Origin: Paractinoplanes deccanensis
GTDB lineage: Bacteria; Actinomycetota; Actinomycetes; Mycobacteriales; Micromonosporaceae
Direction: 5' to 3'
Length of the DNA: 64,000 nt
NCBI RefSeq assembly: GCF_016862115.1
Contig: NZ_BOMI01000188.1
Span: 30,542 to 94,541, forward strand
This document shows positions 54,517 to 62,738 of this stretch, in pieces; within the stretch, counting starts at the first letter, position 1; each line of letters opens with the position of its first letter. Position numbers and translations under genes: made by a program. The notes beneath the pieces are model-generated. The model was not told the origin of the DNA and ran no database searches. It saw only the letters and a program-made list of their open reading frames with translations.

Positions 54517-55400
54517 GCCGCCGCCTCCTCGGGGGAGGTGCCCGCCGGTCGCCGGCGCGGCCGGGTGAGACGTCGCCCGGCGACGCCGTGTCGCGGACCG
54601 AGCAGGAAGACGAGCCCGAAGACGGCACCCTGCACGACGACGACCAAGCCGCCCGAGGAGGCGTCCAGCCAGTAGCTGAGATAGATGCCGACGACCGCGC
54701 AGAGCGCCGACATGGCCGGCGCGATCAGCAGCATGCGGCCGAAACGGTCGGTGAGCAGGTACGCGGTGGCGCCCGGCACGATGAGCATCGCGACGACGAG
54801 GATCACCCCGACCACCTGCGACGCCACCACCGACGTCAGCGCGAGCAACCCGAGCAGCAGCGCGCCGAGCCGCTTCGGATCGATCCCGATGGCATGGGCG
54901 TGCGTGGGGTCGAAGGCGTAGAGCGTCAGATCCCGGCGCTTCACCACGAGGGCGGCGAGAGCGACGGCGGCGAGCACCACGATCTGAACGACGTCGGCCG
55001 CCGACACGCCGAGCACATTGCCGAAGACAATGTGGTTGAGGTCGGTCTGGCTGGGCGTCACGGAGATGAGGACCAGCCCGAGCGCGAACAGCGTCGTGAA
55101 GACTATGCCGATCGCCGCGTCCTCCTTGACGCGGCTCGCGTCGCGGATCGCGCCGATCAGCGCGACGGCGAGCGCGCCCGAGACGAGCGCCCCGACGGCG
55201 AACGGCACGCCCACGATGTACGCGATGACCACACCCGGCAGCACCGCGTGCGAGACGGCGTCGCCCATCAGCGACCAGCCGATCAGCACCAGCCAGCACG
55301 ACAGCAGAGCGCACACGACGGCGGCCGTGACGGTCGTCGCGAGCGCCCGCACCATGAAGCCGTAGCGCAGCGGCTCGAGGACGAGCTCGAGGATGCTCAT
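54513..55400 (-). CDS. Manganese/zinc ABC transporter permease
   Basis: This 295-residue permease of the ABC-3 family has about eight helices, including WSLMGDAVSHAVLPGVVIAYIVGVPFAVGALVSG and a C-terminal LVVVVQGAVFGLVFLLGPRHGV. It is the membrane part of a metal importer, with the ATPase gene overlapping by 4 bp upstream and the binding protein gene before that. Confidence 0.93.
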   Translation of the reverse strand: MSILELVLEPLRYGFMVRALATTVTAAVVCALLSCWLVLIGWSLMGDAVSHAVLPGVVIAYIVGVPFAVGALVSGALAVALIGAIRDASRVKEDAAIGIVFTTLFALGLVLISVTPSQTDLNHIVFGNVLGVSAADVVQIVVLAAVALAALVVKRRDLTLYAFDPTHAHAIGIDPKRLGALLLGLLALTSVVASQVVGVILVVAMLIVPGATAYLLTDRFGRMLLIAPAMSALCAVVGIYLSYWLDASSGGLVVVVQGAVFGLVFLLGPRHGVAGRRLTRPRRRPAGTSPEEAAA

Positions 55401-56137
55401 GCGGCACGCTCCGGGGCGAGCACGTCGACCCCGAAGGCCGGCGCCAGCGTCTCAGGTCGCAGCGCCCCGGACACCGTCCCGTGGAACACGACCCGGCGCA
55501 GCAGCACCACCGCCTCGTCGGCGAGCCGCGGCAGCGCGTGCAGGTCGTGCGTCGAGACCAGAACCGTCCTGCCCTCCGCGGCGAGCTCCCGCAACAGCCG
55601 GACGATGGTCGCCTCGGAACGCTTGTCCACGCCGGCGAACGGCTCGTCCAGCAGGAGGATCCGGGCGTCCTGCGCGATCCCGCGCGCGAGGAACACCCGC
55701 TTCGCCTGACCGCCCGACAGCTGCCCGATCTGCCGATCCGCGTACTCGGCGAGCCCCACGCGGTCGAGCGCCCGCGCGACCGCCGCGCGGTCCTGCGGCC
55801 GAGCACGGCGAGTGAAGCCCAGCCGTCCGTAGCGGCCCATCATCGCCACGTCGCGCACCGAGACGGGGAAGGCGCGGTCGACGTCCTCGCTCTGCGGCAC
55901 ATACCCGACCAGCCCTCGCCGCCGGGCGGCGGCGGGCGTGGCACCGGCGACGAGAACCGACCCCCGGTCCGGGCGGATCACTCCCATGATCGACTTGAAC
56001 AGCGTCGACTTGCCGGACCCGTTCATCCCGATCAGCCCGGTGACCCGGCCCGGCGAGACGCGCAGCGACACGTCGTCCAGCGCTCGCACCTCGCCGTAGT
56101 GGACACTCAGGCCCGCCACCTCGATGGCCGGCTTCAC
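55397..56137 (-). CDS. Manganese/zinc ABC transporter ATP-binding protein
   Basis: This 246-residue ATPase has Walker A GMNGSGKST, the ABC signature LSGGQAKRVFLARGI, Walker B ARILLLDEPF and the H-loop STHDLHAL. It drives import through the adjacent permease. Its ATG overlaps the binding protein stop by 4 bp. Confidence 0.95.
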   Translation of the reverse strand: MKPAIEVAGLSVHYGEVRALDDVSLRVSPGRVTGLIGMNGSGKSTLFKSIMGVIRPDRGSVLVAGATPAAARRRGLVGYVPQSEDVDRAFPVSVRDVAMMGRYGRLGFTRRARPQDRAAVARALDRVGLAEYADRQIGQLSGGQAKRVFLARGIAQDARILLLDEPFAGVDKRSEATIVRLLRELAAEGRTVLVSTHDLHALPRLADEAVVLLRRVVFHGTVSGALRPETLAPAFGVDVLAPERAA

Positions 56138-57075
56138 GACGCGCGCCCGGTGAGCGCACCGACGATCGTGTCCGTGTCGTAGCGGATCAGCCGCAGGTAG
56201 GTGGGCACCGGGCCGTCGGCGGCGGAGAGCGAGTCGACGTAGAGGGTGCCGCCGAACACGGCGCCACCGGCACCGGCCACCTGCCGCATCGGCCCGTCCC
56301 GCACCGTCGACTCGCAGAAGACAGCCGGCACGTCGTTCGCCCGCACGAACTCGATCGCCGAGGCGATCCGTTGCGGCGTGGCCTGCTGTTCGGCGTTGAC
56401 CGGCCAGATGTACTTCTCCGTCAGCCCGGCGTCGCGGGCCAGGTAGGAGAACGCCCCCTCACAGGTGACCAGGGCCCGCTGGTGCCGAGGCAGCCGCGCC
56501 AGCCGGGCGGCCAGGTCGTTCTCGACCTCCCGTAGGTCGTTCTTGTACGCGGCGCCGTTCGCCTCGAAGCCGGCGGCATGCGCGGGATCCAGGGCCGTGA
56601 ACGCTGCGACGATGTTGTCGACGTAGACGCGCACATTCGCCGGGCTCATCCACGCGTGCGGATTGGGCTTGCCCGCATAGGCGTCCCCGGCGATGTCGAT
56701 CACCCGTACGCCATCCGACACCACGGTGTGCGGCACGTCGAGCCCCTCGACGAACTGCCCGAACCACGCCTCCAGGTGCAGGCCGTTGTCGAGGATCAGG
56801 TCGGCGCCGGCGGCCTTGCGGACATCTCCCGGAGTCGGCTCGTAGCCGTGGATCTCCGCGCCCGGTTTCGTGATCGACTCGACGGCCACGTGATCGCCGG
56901 CGACGTTACGCGCGATGTCCGCCAGCACCGTGAAGGTCGTCAGGACGAGCGGTTTGCCGGCGTCGCCGGTCCGGCCGGCCGGGGCACACCCCGCCGGCGC
57001 GCCGGCCAGGAGCGCCAGCGACAGGCTCGCGATACGGAACGCTCGGGTGCGATGGACGTGCACGGCGATCACCAC
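56134..57075 (-). CDS. Manganese-type ABC transporter substrate-binding lipoprotein
   Basis: This 313-residue protein has a signal peptide with lipobox (LLAGAPAGC), so it should be anchored to the outer face of the membrane. Likely metal ligands are the His of AEIHGYEPTPGD, the His of NPHAWMSPANV, the Glu of TCEGAFSYLARD and the Asp of YVDSLSAADG. Glu rather than His at the third place is the pattern of manganese binders such as PsaA. The start is either GTG 57075 or GTG 57063, the latter with better ribosome binding site spacing. It diverges from the oxalate decarboxylase gene. Confidence 0.92.
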   Translation of the reverse strand: MVIAVHVHRTRAFRIASLSLALLAGAPAGCAPAGRTGDAGKPLVLTTFTVLADIARNVAGDHVAVESITKPGAEIHGYEPTPGDVRKAAGADLILDNGLHLEAWFGQFVEGLDVPHTVVSDGVRVIDIAGDAYAGKPNPHAWMSPANVRVYVDNIVAAFTALDPAHAAGFEANGAAYKNDLREVENDLAARLARLPRHQRALVTCEGAFSYLARDAGLTEKYIWPVNAEQQATPQRIASAIEFVRANDVPAVFCESTVRDGPMRQVAGAGGAVFGGTLYVDSLSAADGPVPTYLRLIRYDTDTIVGALTGRAS

Positions 57076-57130
57076 CTTTCTCGGCGAGGATCGCCGGAAT
57101 CTCAGCGTCCGCGAGCAACCCGCGCGCCAA

Positions 57131-57225
57131 GTAGCGTCAGATGACTCGGCCTTGCCGAACAGATCCCGGATCGCCGGCGCGGCCGGGCGTGCTCGTGCCG
57201 TGTGCGAACGGAGTCATCCGTCGCT
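57131..57225. promoter_or_regulatory. Widely spaced inverted repeat in Mn transporter/oxalate decarboxylase promoter region
   Basis: AGCGTCAGATGACTC at 57131-57145 and GAGTCATCCGTCGCT at 57211-57225 are inverted copies with 13 of 15 matches, 65 bp apart. One lies toward each of the two divergent genes, so a shared regulator could bind both. I did not find a manganese riboswitch pattern. Confidence 0.5.
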
Positions 57226-57287
57226 AGCTGGGCCGTGCACCCGGTGGTGTGGTGGGGAGCAGCGACCACGACATCGAGGAGAGGGTT

Positions 57288-58502
57288 ATGGACTCCACTG
57301 AGACCACGGCGCCGCATCACGAGGCGCCGGCGTTCGGAAACCCGGACCTGCCGCCGGAAGGCGTGCGTAACACCGTCGGCGACCCGGCGAGCACGCGGAT
57401 GACGGGACCGCGCAACCCTGTGCTGGAAAGCCAGTTCCCGAGCGCGCTGACCGCACCGGCCACCGACGTGAGCACGCAGCCGTTCTTCTGGTCCTCGTTC
57501 ACCATCTCGCCTCGCCGGCAGCAGCGGGGCGGTTGGGCGCGCGAGGTCACGCAGCGGGATTTCGCGATCTCCGACGAGATCGCCGGCGTGAACATGTACC
57601 TGGAACCGGGCGGCATTCGTGAGCTGCACTGGCACCAGACCGCCGAATGGGCGTACATGACGCGCGGGCGCTGCCGGATCACGACGCTCAGCCGCGAGGG
57701 CCTGCCGAGCGTGGAGGACGTCGAAAGCGGCGACCTGTGGTTCTTCCCCGCGGGACTCCCGCACTCGTTGCAGGGTCTCGGCCCGGACGGCGCCGAGTTC
57801 GTGCTCGCCTTCGACGACGGTGACCAGTCCGAGAGCAACACCCTGCTGCTCACCGACTGGTTCGCCCACACGCCGCCCGAGGTACTCGCCAAGAACTTCG
57901 GCGTCGCCCAGGAGGTGTTCAAGGACATCCCCCTGCACAACCTGTGGATCTTCCCCGGCGACGAGCCCGGCGATCTGGCTGACGATCAAGCGGCCGCGGG
58001 CGTCGAGTGGGGCGCGACCCAGCCGGTGATCTTCCGCCTCTCCCGCTCCGAGCCGCGGCACCAGAACAGCGGCGGCAGCATCCACATCGCCGACAGCAGC
58101 AACTACCTGGCGTCGACGACCGTGGCCGCCGCCCTCACGATCATCGAACCCGGATCGATGCGGGAGCTGCACTGGCACCCCAACGCCGACGAATGGCAGT
58201 ACTACCTCCAGGGGTCGGCGCGCATGACCGTCTTCAACACCGGCCCGCACGCCAACACCACGGACTTCCGCGCCGGCGACGTCGGCCTCGTGCGCCGCAA
58301 CCTCGGCCACTACGTCGAGAACACCGGCGACGACCAGCTGATCTTCATCGAGACGTTCCGTAGCGACCACTACGAGGAGGTCTCGCTCGCCAACTGGCTC
58401 AGCCACCTGCCCCCGGCCCTGGTGGCGCAGCACCTCAACATTCCCGAGGACGTCCTCGCCACCTTCCCCCGAGGCACGCAGGGAATCGTTCCCCTTCGGT
58501 AA
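57288..58502 (+). CDS. oxdC: Oxalate decarboxylase (bicupin)
   Basis: This 404-residue bicupin has two manganese sites: His114, His116, Glu120 and His159 in the first cupin, and His295, His297, Glu302 and His341 in the second. Arg111 before HWH and the lid segment Ser181-Glu182-Ser183-Asn184 match the oxalate decarboxylase SEN-type lid, in which the Glu is the proton donor, rather than the lid of oxalate oxidases. It converts oxalate to formate and CO2. No signal peptide is visible. ATG 57288 follows GAGGAGAGGG. The Mn importer is divergently encoded next to it. Confidence 0.93.
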   Translation: MDSTETTAPHHEAPAFGNPDLPPEGVRNTVGDPASTRMTGPRNPVLESQFPSALTAPATDVSTQPFFWSSFTISPRRQQRGGWAREVTQRDFAISDEIAGVNMYLEPGGIRELHWHQTAEWAYMTRGRCRITTLSREGLPSVEDVESGDLWFFPAGLPHSLQGLGPDGAEFVLAFDDGDQSESNTLLLTDWFAHTPPEVLAKNFGVAQEVFKDIPLHNLWIFPGDEPGDLADDQAAAGVEWGATQPVIFRLSRSEPRHQNSGGSIHIADSSNYLASTTVAAALTIIEPGSMRELHWHPNADEWQYYLQGSARMTVFNTGPHANTTDFRAGDVGLVRRNLGHYVENTGDDQLIFIETFRSDHYEEVSLANWLSHLPPALVAQHLNIPEDVLATFPRGTQGIVPLR

Positions 58503-58618
58503 TGGCGGGCGGACGGCGGCTTCTCCCGGTGTCGACTCGCGTGCCAGCCCATCGCGGGTCGAGCGAGGACAACGAGGCGATTCCGTCGCCGACCGACCAA
58601 TCGGCAGGAGTTTGCGAC

Positions 58619-58747
58619 ATGGGCAAGGTGCCGTTCTGGGTGCTTCCCGCCGCCATCATCCTCATCTTCGCGTCGTTCGAGCTCGTGGTCATGTTCCTGC
58701 AAGCACTACTCATCCTCCCGACGGGAACCGGCACACCGGGCTGGTAG
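58619..58747 (+). CDS. Small single-helix membrane protein (42 aa)
   Basis: This 42-residue ORF starts at ATG 58619 after a good ribosome binding site (GCAGGAG, 7 bp). It has one long hydrophobic helix (VLPAAIILIFASFELVVMFLQALLIL) and a short polar tail GTGTPGW. It lies 116 bp after oxalate decarboxylase on the same strand. The frame is open further upstream, but that part reads like non-coding sequence. I do not recognise it; a helper peptide for a membrane complex is one option. Confidence 0.6.
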   Translation: MGKVPFWVLPAAIILIFASFELVVMFLQALLILPTGTGTPGW

Positions 58748-58838
58748 CGGCGTCGTTGTCCGCAGCGCCATTGCTGATCGAGACTTGAGGTGGCGGCAGA
58801 GCCGGCTGCATCAATGCTGACAACGGCCGCCTCTGGGC

Positions 58839-59060
58839 TCAAAGGGCGTCTCGGGCTGTTACCGGCTCCAGGTCGCAACCGAAAGCTCGCAGCGCTTCGG
58901 GATATCCGGTGAGGGAGTGTGAGCGGCGCCAGGCCGCGTGCTGCCACGTGTCTGACCTGGACTGCTGGGCCAGCACCAGAACAGCATCGGCGGGAATGGG
59001 GAAGCCGTCGGGGAAAGCGGGTGGAAGACCGCGTTCGTCGAGCGATTCCAGGAATGTCAC
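58839..59060 (-). CDS. Small hypothetical protein
   Basis: This 73-residue protein (with PPAFPDGFPIPADAVLVLAQQSRSDTWQHAAWRRSHSLTGYPEALRAFGCDL) is unrecognised but has normal high-GC codon use and a globular look. Its ATG overlaps the stop of the preceding small gene by 4 bp, a sign of translational coupling. It is the last of a likely marR-led operon. Confidence 0.55.
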   Translation of the reverse strand: MTFLESLDERGLPPAFPDGFPIPADAVLVLAQQSRSDTWQHAAWRRSHSLTGYPEALRAFGCDLEPVTARDAL

Positions 59061-59314
59061 GTCGCCTGGTCGGCGTGGTCCTGTAGATCCAGGTGGAGGG
59101 TCGGGCCGTCCTCGCTGAGAAGGGCGTCTGCCCAGTTGGGTAAGGGTTCGGTGGGCTCGTCGGGGTGAGGGACGGTTCGGACGGCGTCGGCTGCGGCTCG
59201 TAGGGCGGCCATGGCGGTCTCGCCGTCGGGACTGTCTCGCACCGAGGTGAGCTCGAGTGACGGCCGCGAGTCGACCCTGGCGTACACGGTCGACCGCATC
59301 AGCACGGTGACCAC
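59057..59314 (-). CDS. Small hypothetical protein
   Basis: This 85-residue acidic protein begins 6 bp after the MarR gene stop (GTG 59314; ATG 59299 is an alternative) and overlaps the next small gene by 4 bp. It is soluble, with an alanine-rich helix near residues 35-48. I do not recognise a domain. The coupling suggests that the two small proteins work together. Confidence 0.55.
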   Translation of the reverse strand: MVTVLMRSTVYARVDSRPSLELTSVRDSPDGETAMAALRAAADAVRTVPHPDEPTEPLPNWADALLSEDGPTLHLDLQDHADQAT

Positions 59315-59320
59315 CGAGGA

Positions 59321-59734
59321 CTACGCCTGCGCCGGGGTCAAACGGTCGGCCAGGACGCTCAGGTGTGTCGTTCGGGCCTCGGCATGGCGAAGTCGGCCGG
59401 CCTCGGTCAGCTCCACGAAGATGCCCCGGCGGTCGTCGACGCAGTGGGAGCGGACTACCAAGCCCTGCTTCTCCAAGCGGGCCACGGTGCGGGACAGGGC
59501 GCTCTGGCTCAGGTACATGGCCGCGGCCAACTCCTGCATGCGTCGCTTCTCACAGTCTCGGGTGACGAGACGGTCGAGGGTCTCGAAGTCGCTCAACGTG
59601 AGGCCGTGGCCGTCCTGCAGGGCGCGCTCCAAGTGGGCAGCGACCGTGTTGTAGCTGGACAGCAACTCCTGCCAGCGGGTGATCAGAGCGGACTCGGCCT
59701 CCATGCCGCGCATCCTACCCTCGTTCGCCGGCAT
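59321..59734 (-). CDS. MarR-family transcriptional regulator
   Basis: This 137-residue winged-helix protein has LTLSDFETLDRLV, then the recognition helix region AAAMYLSQSALSRTVARLEKQGLVVRS and the wing DDRRGIFVELTEAGR. It probably represses the divergent MFS exporter gene and itself, lifting when a ligand binds. ATG codons at 59713 and 59704 are alternative starts. Confidence 0.92.
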   Translation of the reverse strand: MPANEGRMRGMEAESALITRWQELLSSYNTVAAHLERALQDGHGLTLSDFETLDRLVTRDCEKRRMQELAAAMYLSQSALSRTVARLEKQGLVVRSHCVDDRRGIFVELTEAGRLRHAEARTTHLSVLADRLTPAQA

Positions 59735-59741
59735 TATGCAC

Positions 59742-59806
59742 CTGCATTAAATGCGTCTGCATCAGATGCGTGGACATTGGATGCGCGCGCATATAACTTC
59801 GCCTCC
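59742..59806. promoter_or_regulatory. Triple 15-bp MarR operator and promoter of the MFS gene
   Basis: Three tandem 15-bp units (59742-59756, 59757-59771, 59772-59786) follow the pattern CTGCAT-N3-ATGCGT, each with an internal GCAT/ATGC inverted repeat in the first two. They abut a -10 box TATAAC at 59792-59797. The GTG start of the MFS gene is at 59807, so the transcript may begin at or just before the start codon and lack a leader. Confidence 0.75.
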
Positions 59807-61240
59807 GTGACCATCACCGAAAACAAGGCCGCCGGACCCGTCACGCCGTCAAGGGCCGAGCTGCGCTGGAGCCCGCGGCTCTGGGGCGTGCTGGCGGTGC
59901 TGTGCACCGTCCTCTTCCTGGACGGCCTCGACGTCTCCATGGTCGGCGTGGCCCTGCCGTCCATCGGCACCGATCTGGGCCTTTCCACCACCGCACTGCA
60001 GTGGATCGTCAACGGCTACGTGCTGGGCTATGGTGGCCTGCTGCTGCTCGGCGGCCGCACCGCCGACCTGCTCGGCCGGCGCCGCGTCTTCCTCGTCGCG
60101 CTCGGCGTCTTCACGCTCGCGTCGCTGATCGGCGGCCTCGTCGACGACGGTGGCCTGCTCATCGCCAGCCGATTCGTCAAGGGGCTCGCGGCCGCCTTCA
60201 CCGCACCCACCGCGATGTCGATCCTCACCACGACCTTCCCGGAGGGGCCGGCCCGCAACCGGGCACTGTCGATCTTCACGGTCTTCGGCGCGAGCGGGTA
60301 CTCGTCCGGCCTCATCCTCGGCGGCGTGCTGACGAGCCTCGGCTGGCGGTGGAACTTCCTGGTCCCCGTGCCGTTGGCCGTGGCTGCCCTGATCGCCGGC
60401 TACCTGTTGATCAAGCGCGACCGCCCGGCATCCGGCGGCGGCCACGACCTGCTCGGCGCGGCGACCCTGATCGCGGGGATGCTCCTGGCCGTCTACACCG
60501 TCGTGTCGGCACCCGACCGCGGCTGGCTCGACCCGACCACCATCGGCTCGCTCCTGCTCGCGCTGGCCCTGCTCGCCGCCTTCGTGTTCATCGAGAACCG
60601 CGTGCGGCATCCGCTCGTCCGTCTCGGCATCCTGCGTATCGGCTCGATCATCCGGGCCAACGCCAGCATGGCCGCCCTGATGGGGTCGTACGTCAGCTTC
60701 CAGTTCATGATGACCCTCTACCTGCAGGACGTCCGGCACTGGTCACCGCTGCGCATGGCACTCGCGCTGCTCCCGGCCGGCCTGGTCGTGGCGTTCGGGT
60801 CGCCCTTCGTCGGCCGCCTCATCGACCGGTACGGCACCGGACCGCTCATCGTCGCCGCGATGGTGTCGCTGAGCCTCGGCTACGTCTGGTTCCTCGCCAC
60901 CGCCGGCACGCAACCCCGTTACCTGGTCACCGTGCTGCCCGCGATGCTGCTGCTCGGCGGCGGTTTCGGTTTCGGCTTCAGCGCCATCATGGCCCAGGCG
61001 ACCGACGGCATCGCCGACTCCGAACAGGGCCTGGCCTCCGGCCTCGTCCAATCCTCCGGTCAGGTCGGCACCGCCCTGATCCTGGCCGTGGTCACCGCCC
61101 TGGTGGCCGGCGGCGCGGGCGGCGACGACCTCACGGAGTTCCACCCCGGCATCAATCTCGTCACCGGCGTCGCCGTGGCCGGCCTGCTCCTCAACCTGGT
61201 ACCGCTGCTGGCCAGGCGCCGACCGGCTCAGCGCGTCTGA
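59807..61240 (+). CDS. MFS transporter (DHA2-type multidrug exporter)
   Basis: This 477-residue membrane protein has about 14 helices, with LDVSMVGVALPSIGTDLGLS (helix 1 region of DHA2 exporters), GGRTADLLGRRRVF (motif A) and SGYSSGLILGGVLTSLGWRWNF. It should export drugs or metabolites under control of the divergent MarR protein. GTG 59807 is chosen because a -10 box lies only 9 bp upstream, so the longer upstream frame cannot be in the transcript. Confidence 0.92.
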   Translation: MTITENKAAGPVTPSRAELRWSPRLWGVLAVLCTVLFLDGLDVSMVGVALPSIGTDLGLSTTALQWIVNGYVLGYGGLLLLGGRTADLLGRRRVFLVALGVFTLASLIGGLVDDGGLLIASRFVKGLAAAFTAPTAMSILTTTFPEGPARNRALSIFTVFGASGYSSGLILGGVLTSLGWRWNFLVPVPLAVAALIAGYLLIKRDRPASGGGHDLLGAATLIAGMLLAVYTVVSAPDRGWLDPTTIGSLLLALALLAAFVFIENRVRHPLVRLGILRIGSIIRANASMAALMGSYVSFQFMMTLYLQDVRHWSPLRMALALLPAGLVVAFGSPFVGRLIDRYGTGPLIVAAMVSLSLGYVWFLATAGTQPRYLVTVLPAMLLLGGGFGFGFSAIMAQATDGIADSEQGLASGLVQSSGQVGTALILAVVTALVAGGAGGDDLTEFHPGINLVTGVAVAGLLLNLVPLLARRRPAQRV

Positions 61241-61244
61241 CCCC

Positions 61245-61278
61245 GAGGGTCCTTCACCCGCACGGGTGAAGGACCCTC
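61245..61278. terminator. Terminator hairpin after MFS gene
   Basis: A 15-bp perfect stem (61245-61259 with 61264-61278) closes a four-base loop, 4 bp after the stop codon. Confidence 0.88.
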
Positions 61279-61348
61279 CCTGTCCGGAGCCCCCGAGACG
61301 TCCGAATGGCAGAAGGTCGACGTCGATCAGGCCCTTGGGTAGTGATGG

Positions 61349-62704
61349 CTAGAACGTGAACTGCTGGTTGGGTCGCCCGTTGCAGTCGTAGATCTGGACC
61401 TGCTGCCCGTTGGCGGTGCCCCACACGTCCAGGCACCGTCCGGATTGGACGCCGGTGATGGTGCCGTTGGTGTTGACGTTCCACTGCTGGTTGCCCTGGC
61501 CGTTGCAGGCGTAGATCTGCACCGCCGATGCGTTGCCGGACCCGGCGGCGTCCAGGCACATGCTGCCGTACACCTGGAGCTGCTTGCTCGCCGTGTACGT
61601 CCACTGTTGGTTGGGCTGGCCGTTGCAGTCGTAGAGCTGCACCCGCGTCCCGTTGATGCGCGACGCGTTCGGCACGTCGATGCACCGGCCGGACTGGGTC
61701 CCCACGATCTCGTTCGTGCCCCCCGAAGGCGGGGGCGACGTCGGCGGGGTCGACGTCGGCGGGGTCGACGGCCGATCGAGCCCGAGGAAGGAGATGGCGT
61801 ACGCGATCTGGCCGCTCATCGGAAGCTGGTGACCGACGCCGGAGATGCTGATCCCCTCGACGGTCGCCTGGGTGCCGATGTCACCGTAGCGGGTCCGGGT
61901 CCAGGTGGACTGCGGGTGGTCCGTGTACGCCGGCGTCTGCGACAGGCCGTGCAGGTTGGTCCACTGCTTGATCTCCTCACCGAAGTTGGGGTAGGAGAGC
62001 GTGGTGTCGGTGGTGCCGTGCCACAACTGCATGCGCGGGTAGGCGCCGGTGTGACCGGGGTACATGGCGCGGGCGGTGTCGCCCCACTGCTGGGCCGTTC
62101 GGATGACGGTGCCGCCGGAGCACTGGCTGTTCCACATCGACCCGTCGCTGGTGGCAAAACAGCCGGCCGGTACGCCGGAGAAGGCCGACCCGGCGCTGAA
62201 CACGTCCGGGTACTGGGCGGCCAGGACGTTGGTCATCATGGCGCCGGAGGAGAACCCGGACACCACGATGCGGGCGGAGTCGATGGTCGGGTAGTGCGAG
62301 CGGGCGTAGTCGACCATCGATTTGATGCCGGTGGAGTCGCTGCCGCCGTTGCGCCGGAGCCCGGCGGCGGTCGACACGTCGAAGCAGCCGCCGCTGCGGG
62401 TGGCCTCGGGCAGCACCATGATGTAGCCGTAGCGGTCGGCGGCGGTGACGTAGTCGCGGCCGTTGCCGTTGAAAACGGCGCTCGCCGAACCGCTGCAGTA
62501 GTGCACCAGCACCAGCAGCGCCGGCCGGGGCGCGAGGTTCGCCGGCACGTAGATGTACATGTTGAGGTTGGTCGGGTTGGTGCCGAAGTTGGGCACCCGG
62601 GTCAGGCTCGCCGCCATCGCCGGGGAACCGGACACCAGGATCGCGGCCAGGCCGGCGATCAGCGCCGTGCCGGCCGCGAGCAGGATGGTCAAGAGGCGCT
62701 TCAT
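61349..62704 (-). CDS. Secreted PHB depolymerase/CE1-type esterase with C-terminal ricin-type lectin (CBM13)
   Basis: This 451-residue protein has a Sec signal peptide (cleavage near 31), then an alpha/beta hydrolase domain of the polyhydroxybutyrate depolymerase/feruloyl and acetylxylan esterase group. The nucleophile is Ser152 in GFSSGAM, with the catalytic His probably in SGVGHQLP. A Pro/Thr linker (about 315-335) joins to a ricin B-type beta-trefoil (336-451) with QxW repeats such as QPNQQW and GNQQW. It is likely a secreted esterase targeted to plant polysaccharide. The ATG follows AGAAGAAGG. Confidence 0.92.
   Translation of the reverse strand: MKRLLTILLAAGTALIAGLAAILVSGSPAMAASLTRVPNFGTNPTNLNMYIYVPANLAPRPALLVLVHYCSGSASAVFNGNGRDYVTAADRYGYIMVLPEATRSGGCFDVSTAAGLRRNGGSDSTGIKSMVDYARSHYPTIDSARIVVSGFSSGAMMTNVLAAQYPDVFSAGSAFSGVPAGCFATSDGSMWNSQCSGGTVIRTAQQWGDTARAMYPGHTGAYPRMQLWHGTTDTTLSYPNFGEEIKQWTNLHGLSQTPAYTDHPQSTWTRTRYGDIGTQATVEGISISGVGHQLPMSGQIAYAISFLGLDRPSTPPTSTPPTSPPPSGGTNEIVGTQSGRCIDVPNASRINGTRVQLYDCNGQPNQQWTYTASKQLQVYGSMCLDAAGSGNASAVQIYACNGQGNQQWNVNTNGTITGVQSGRCLDVWGTANGQQVQIYDCNGRPNQQFTF
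61379..61707 (-). repeat. CBM13-coding direct repeat, copy 1
   Basis: This stretch codes for most of the lectin domain and is highly similar at DNA level to 62772-63100, about 1393 bp away. The match falls off in the linkers, so only the lectin module has been copied or kept similar by gene conversion. Confidence 0.8.
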
Positions 62705-62738
62705 CGAACCTTCTTCTGACGACGGGATGCCGGCGCGG

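Noticed and set aside
59363..59806. Upstream extension of the MFS gene
   Set aside because: It is antisense to marR, and a -10 box 9 bp before GTG 59807 places transcription after it.
61445..62719. Long plus-strand ORF opposite the esterase gene
   Set aside because: It is a high-GC antisense shadow; the minus-strand frame has signal peptide, catalytic motif and lectin repeats.
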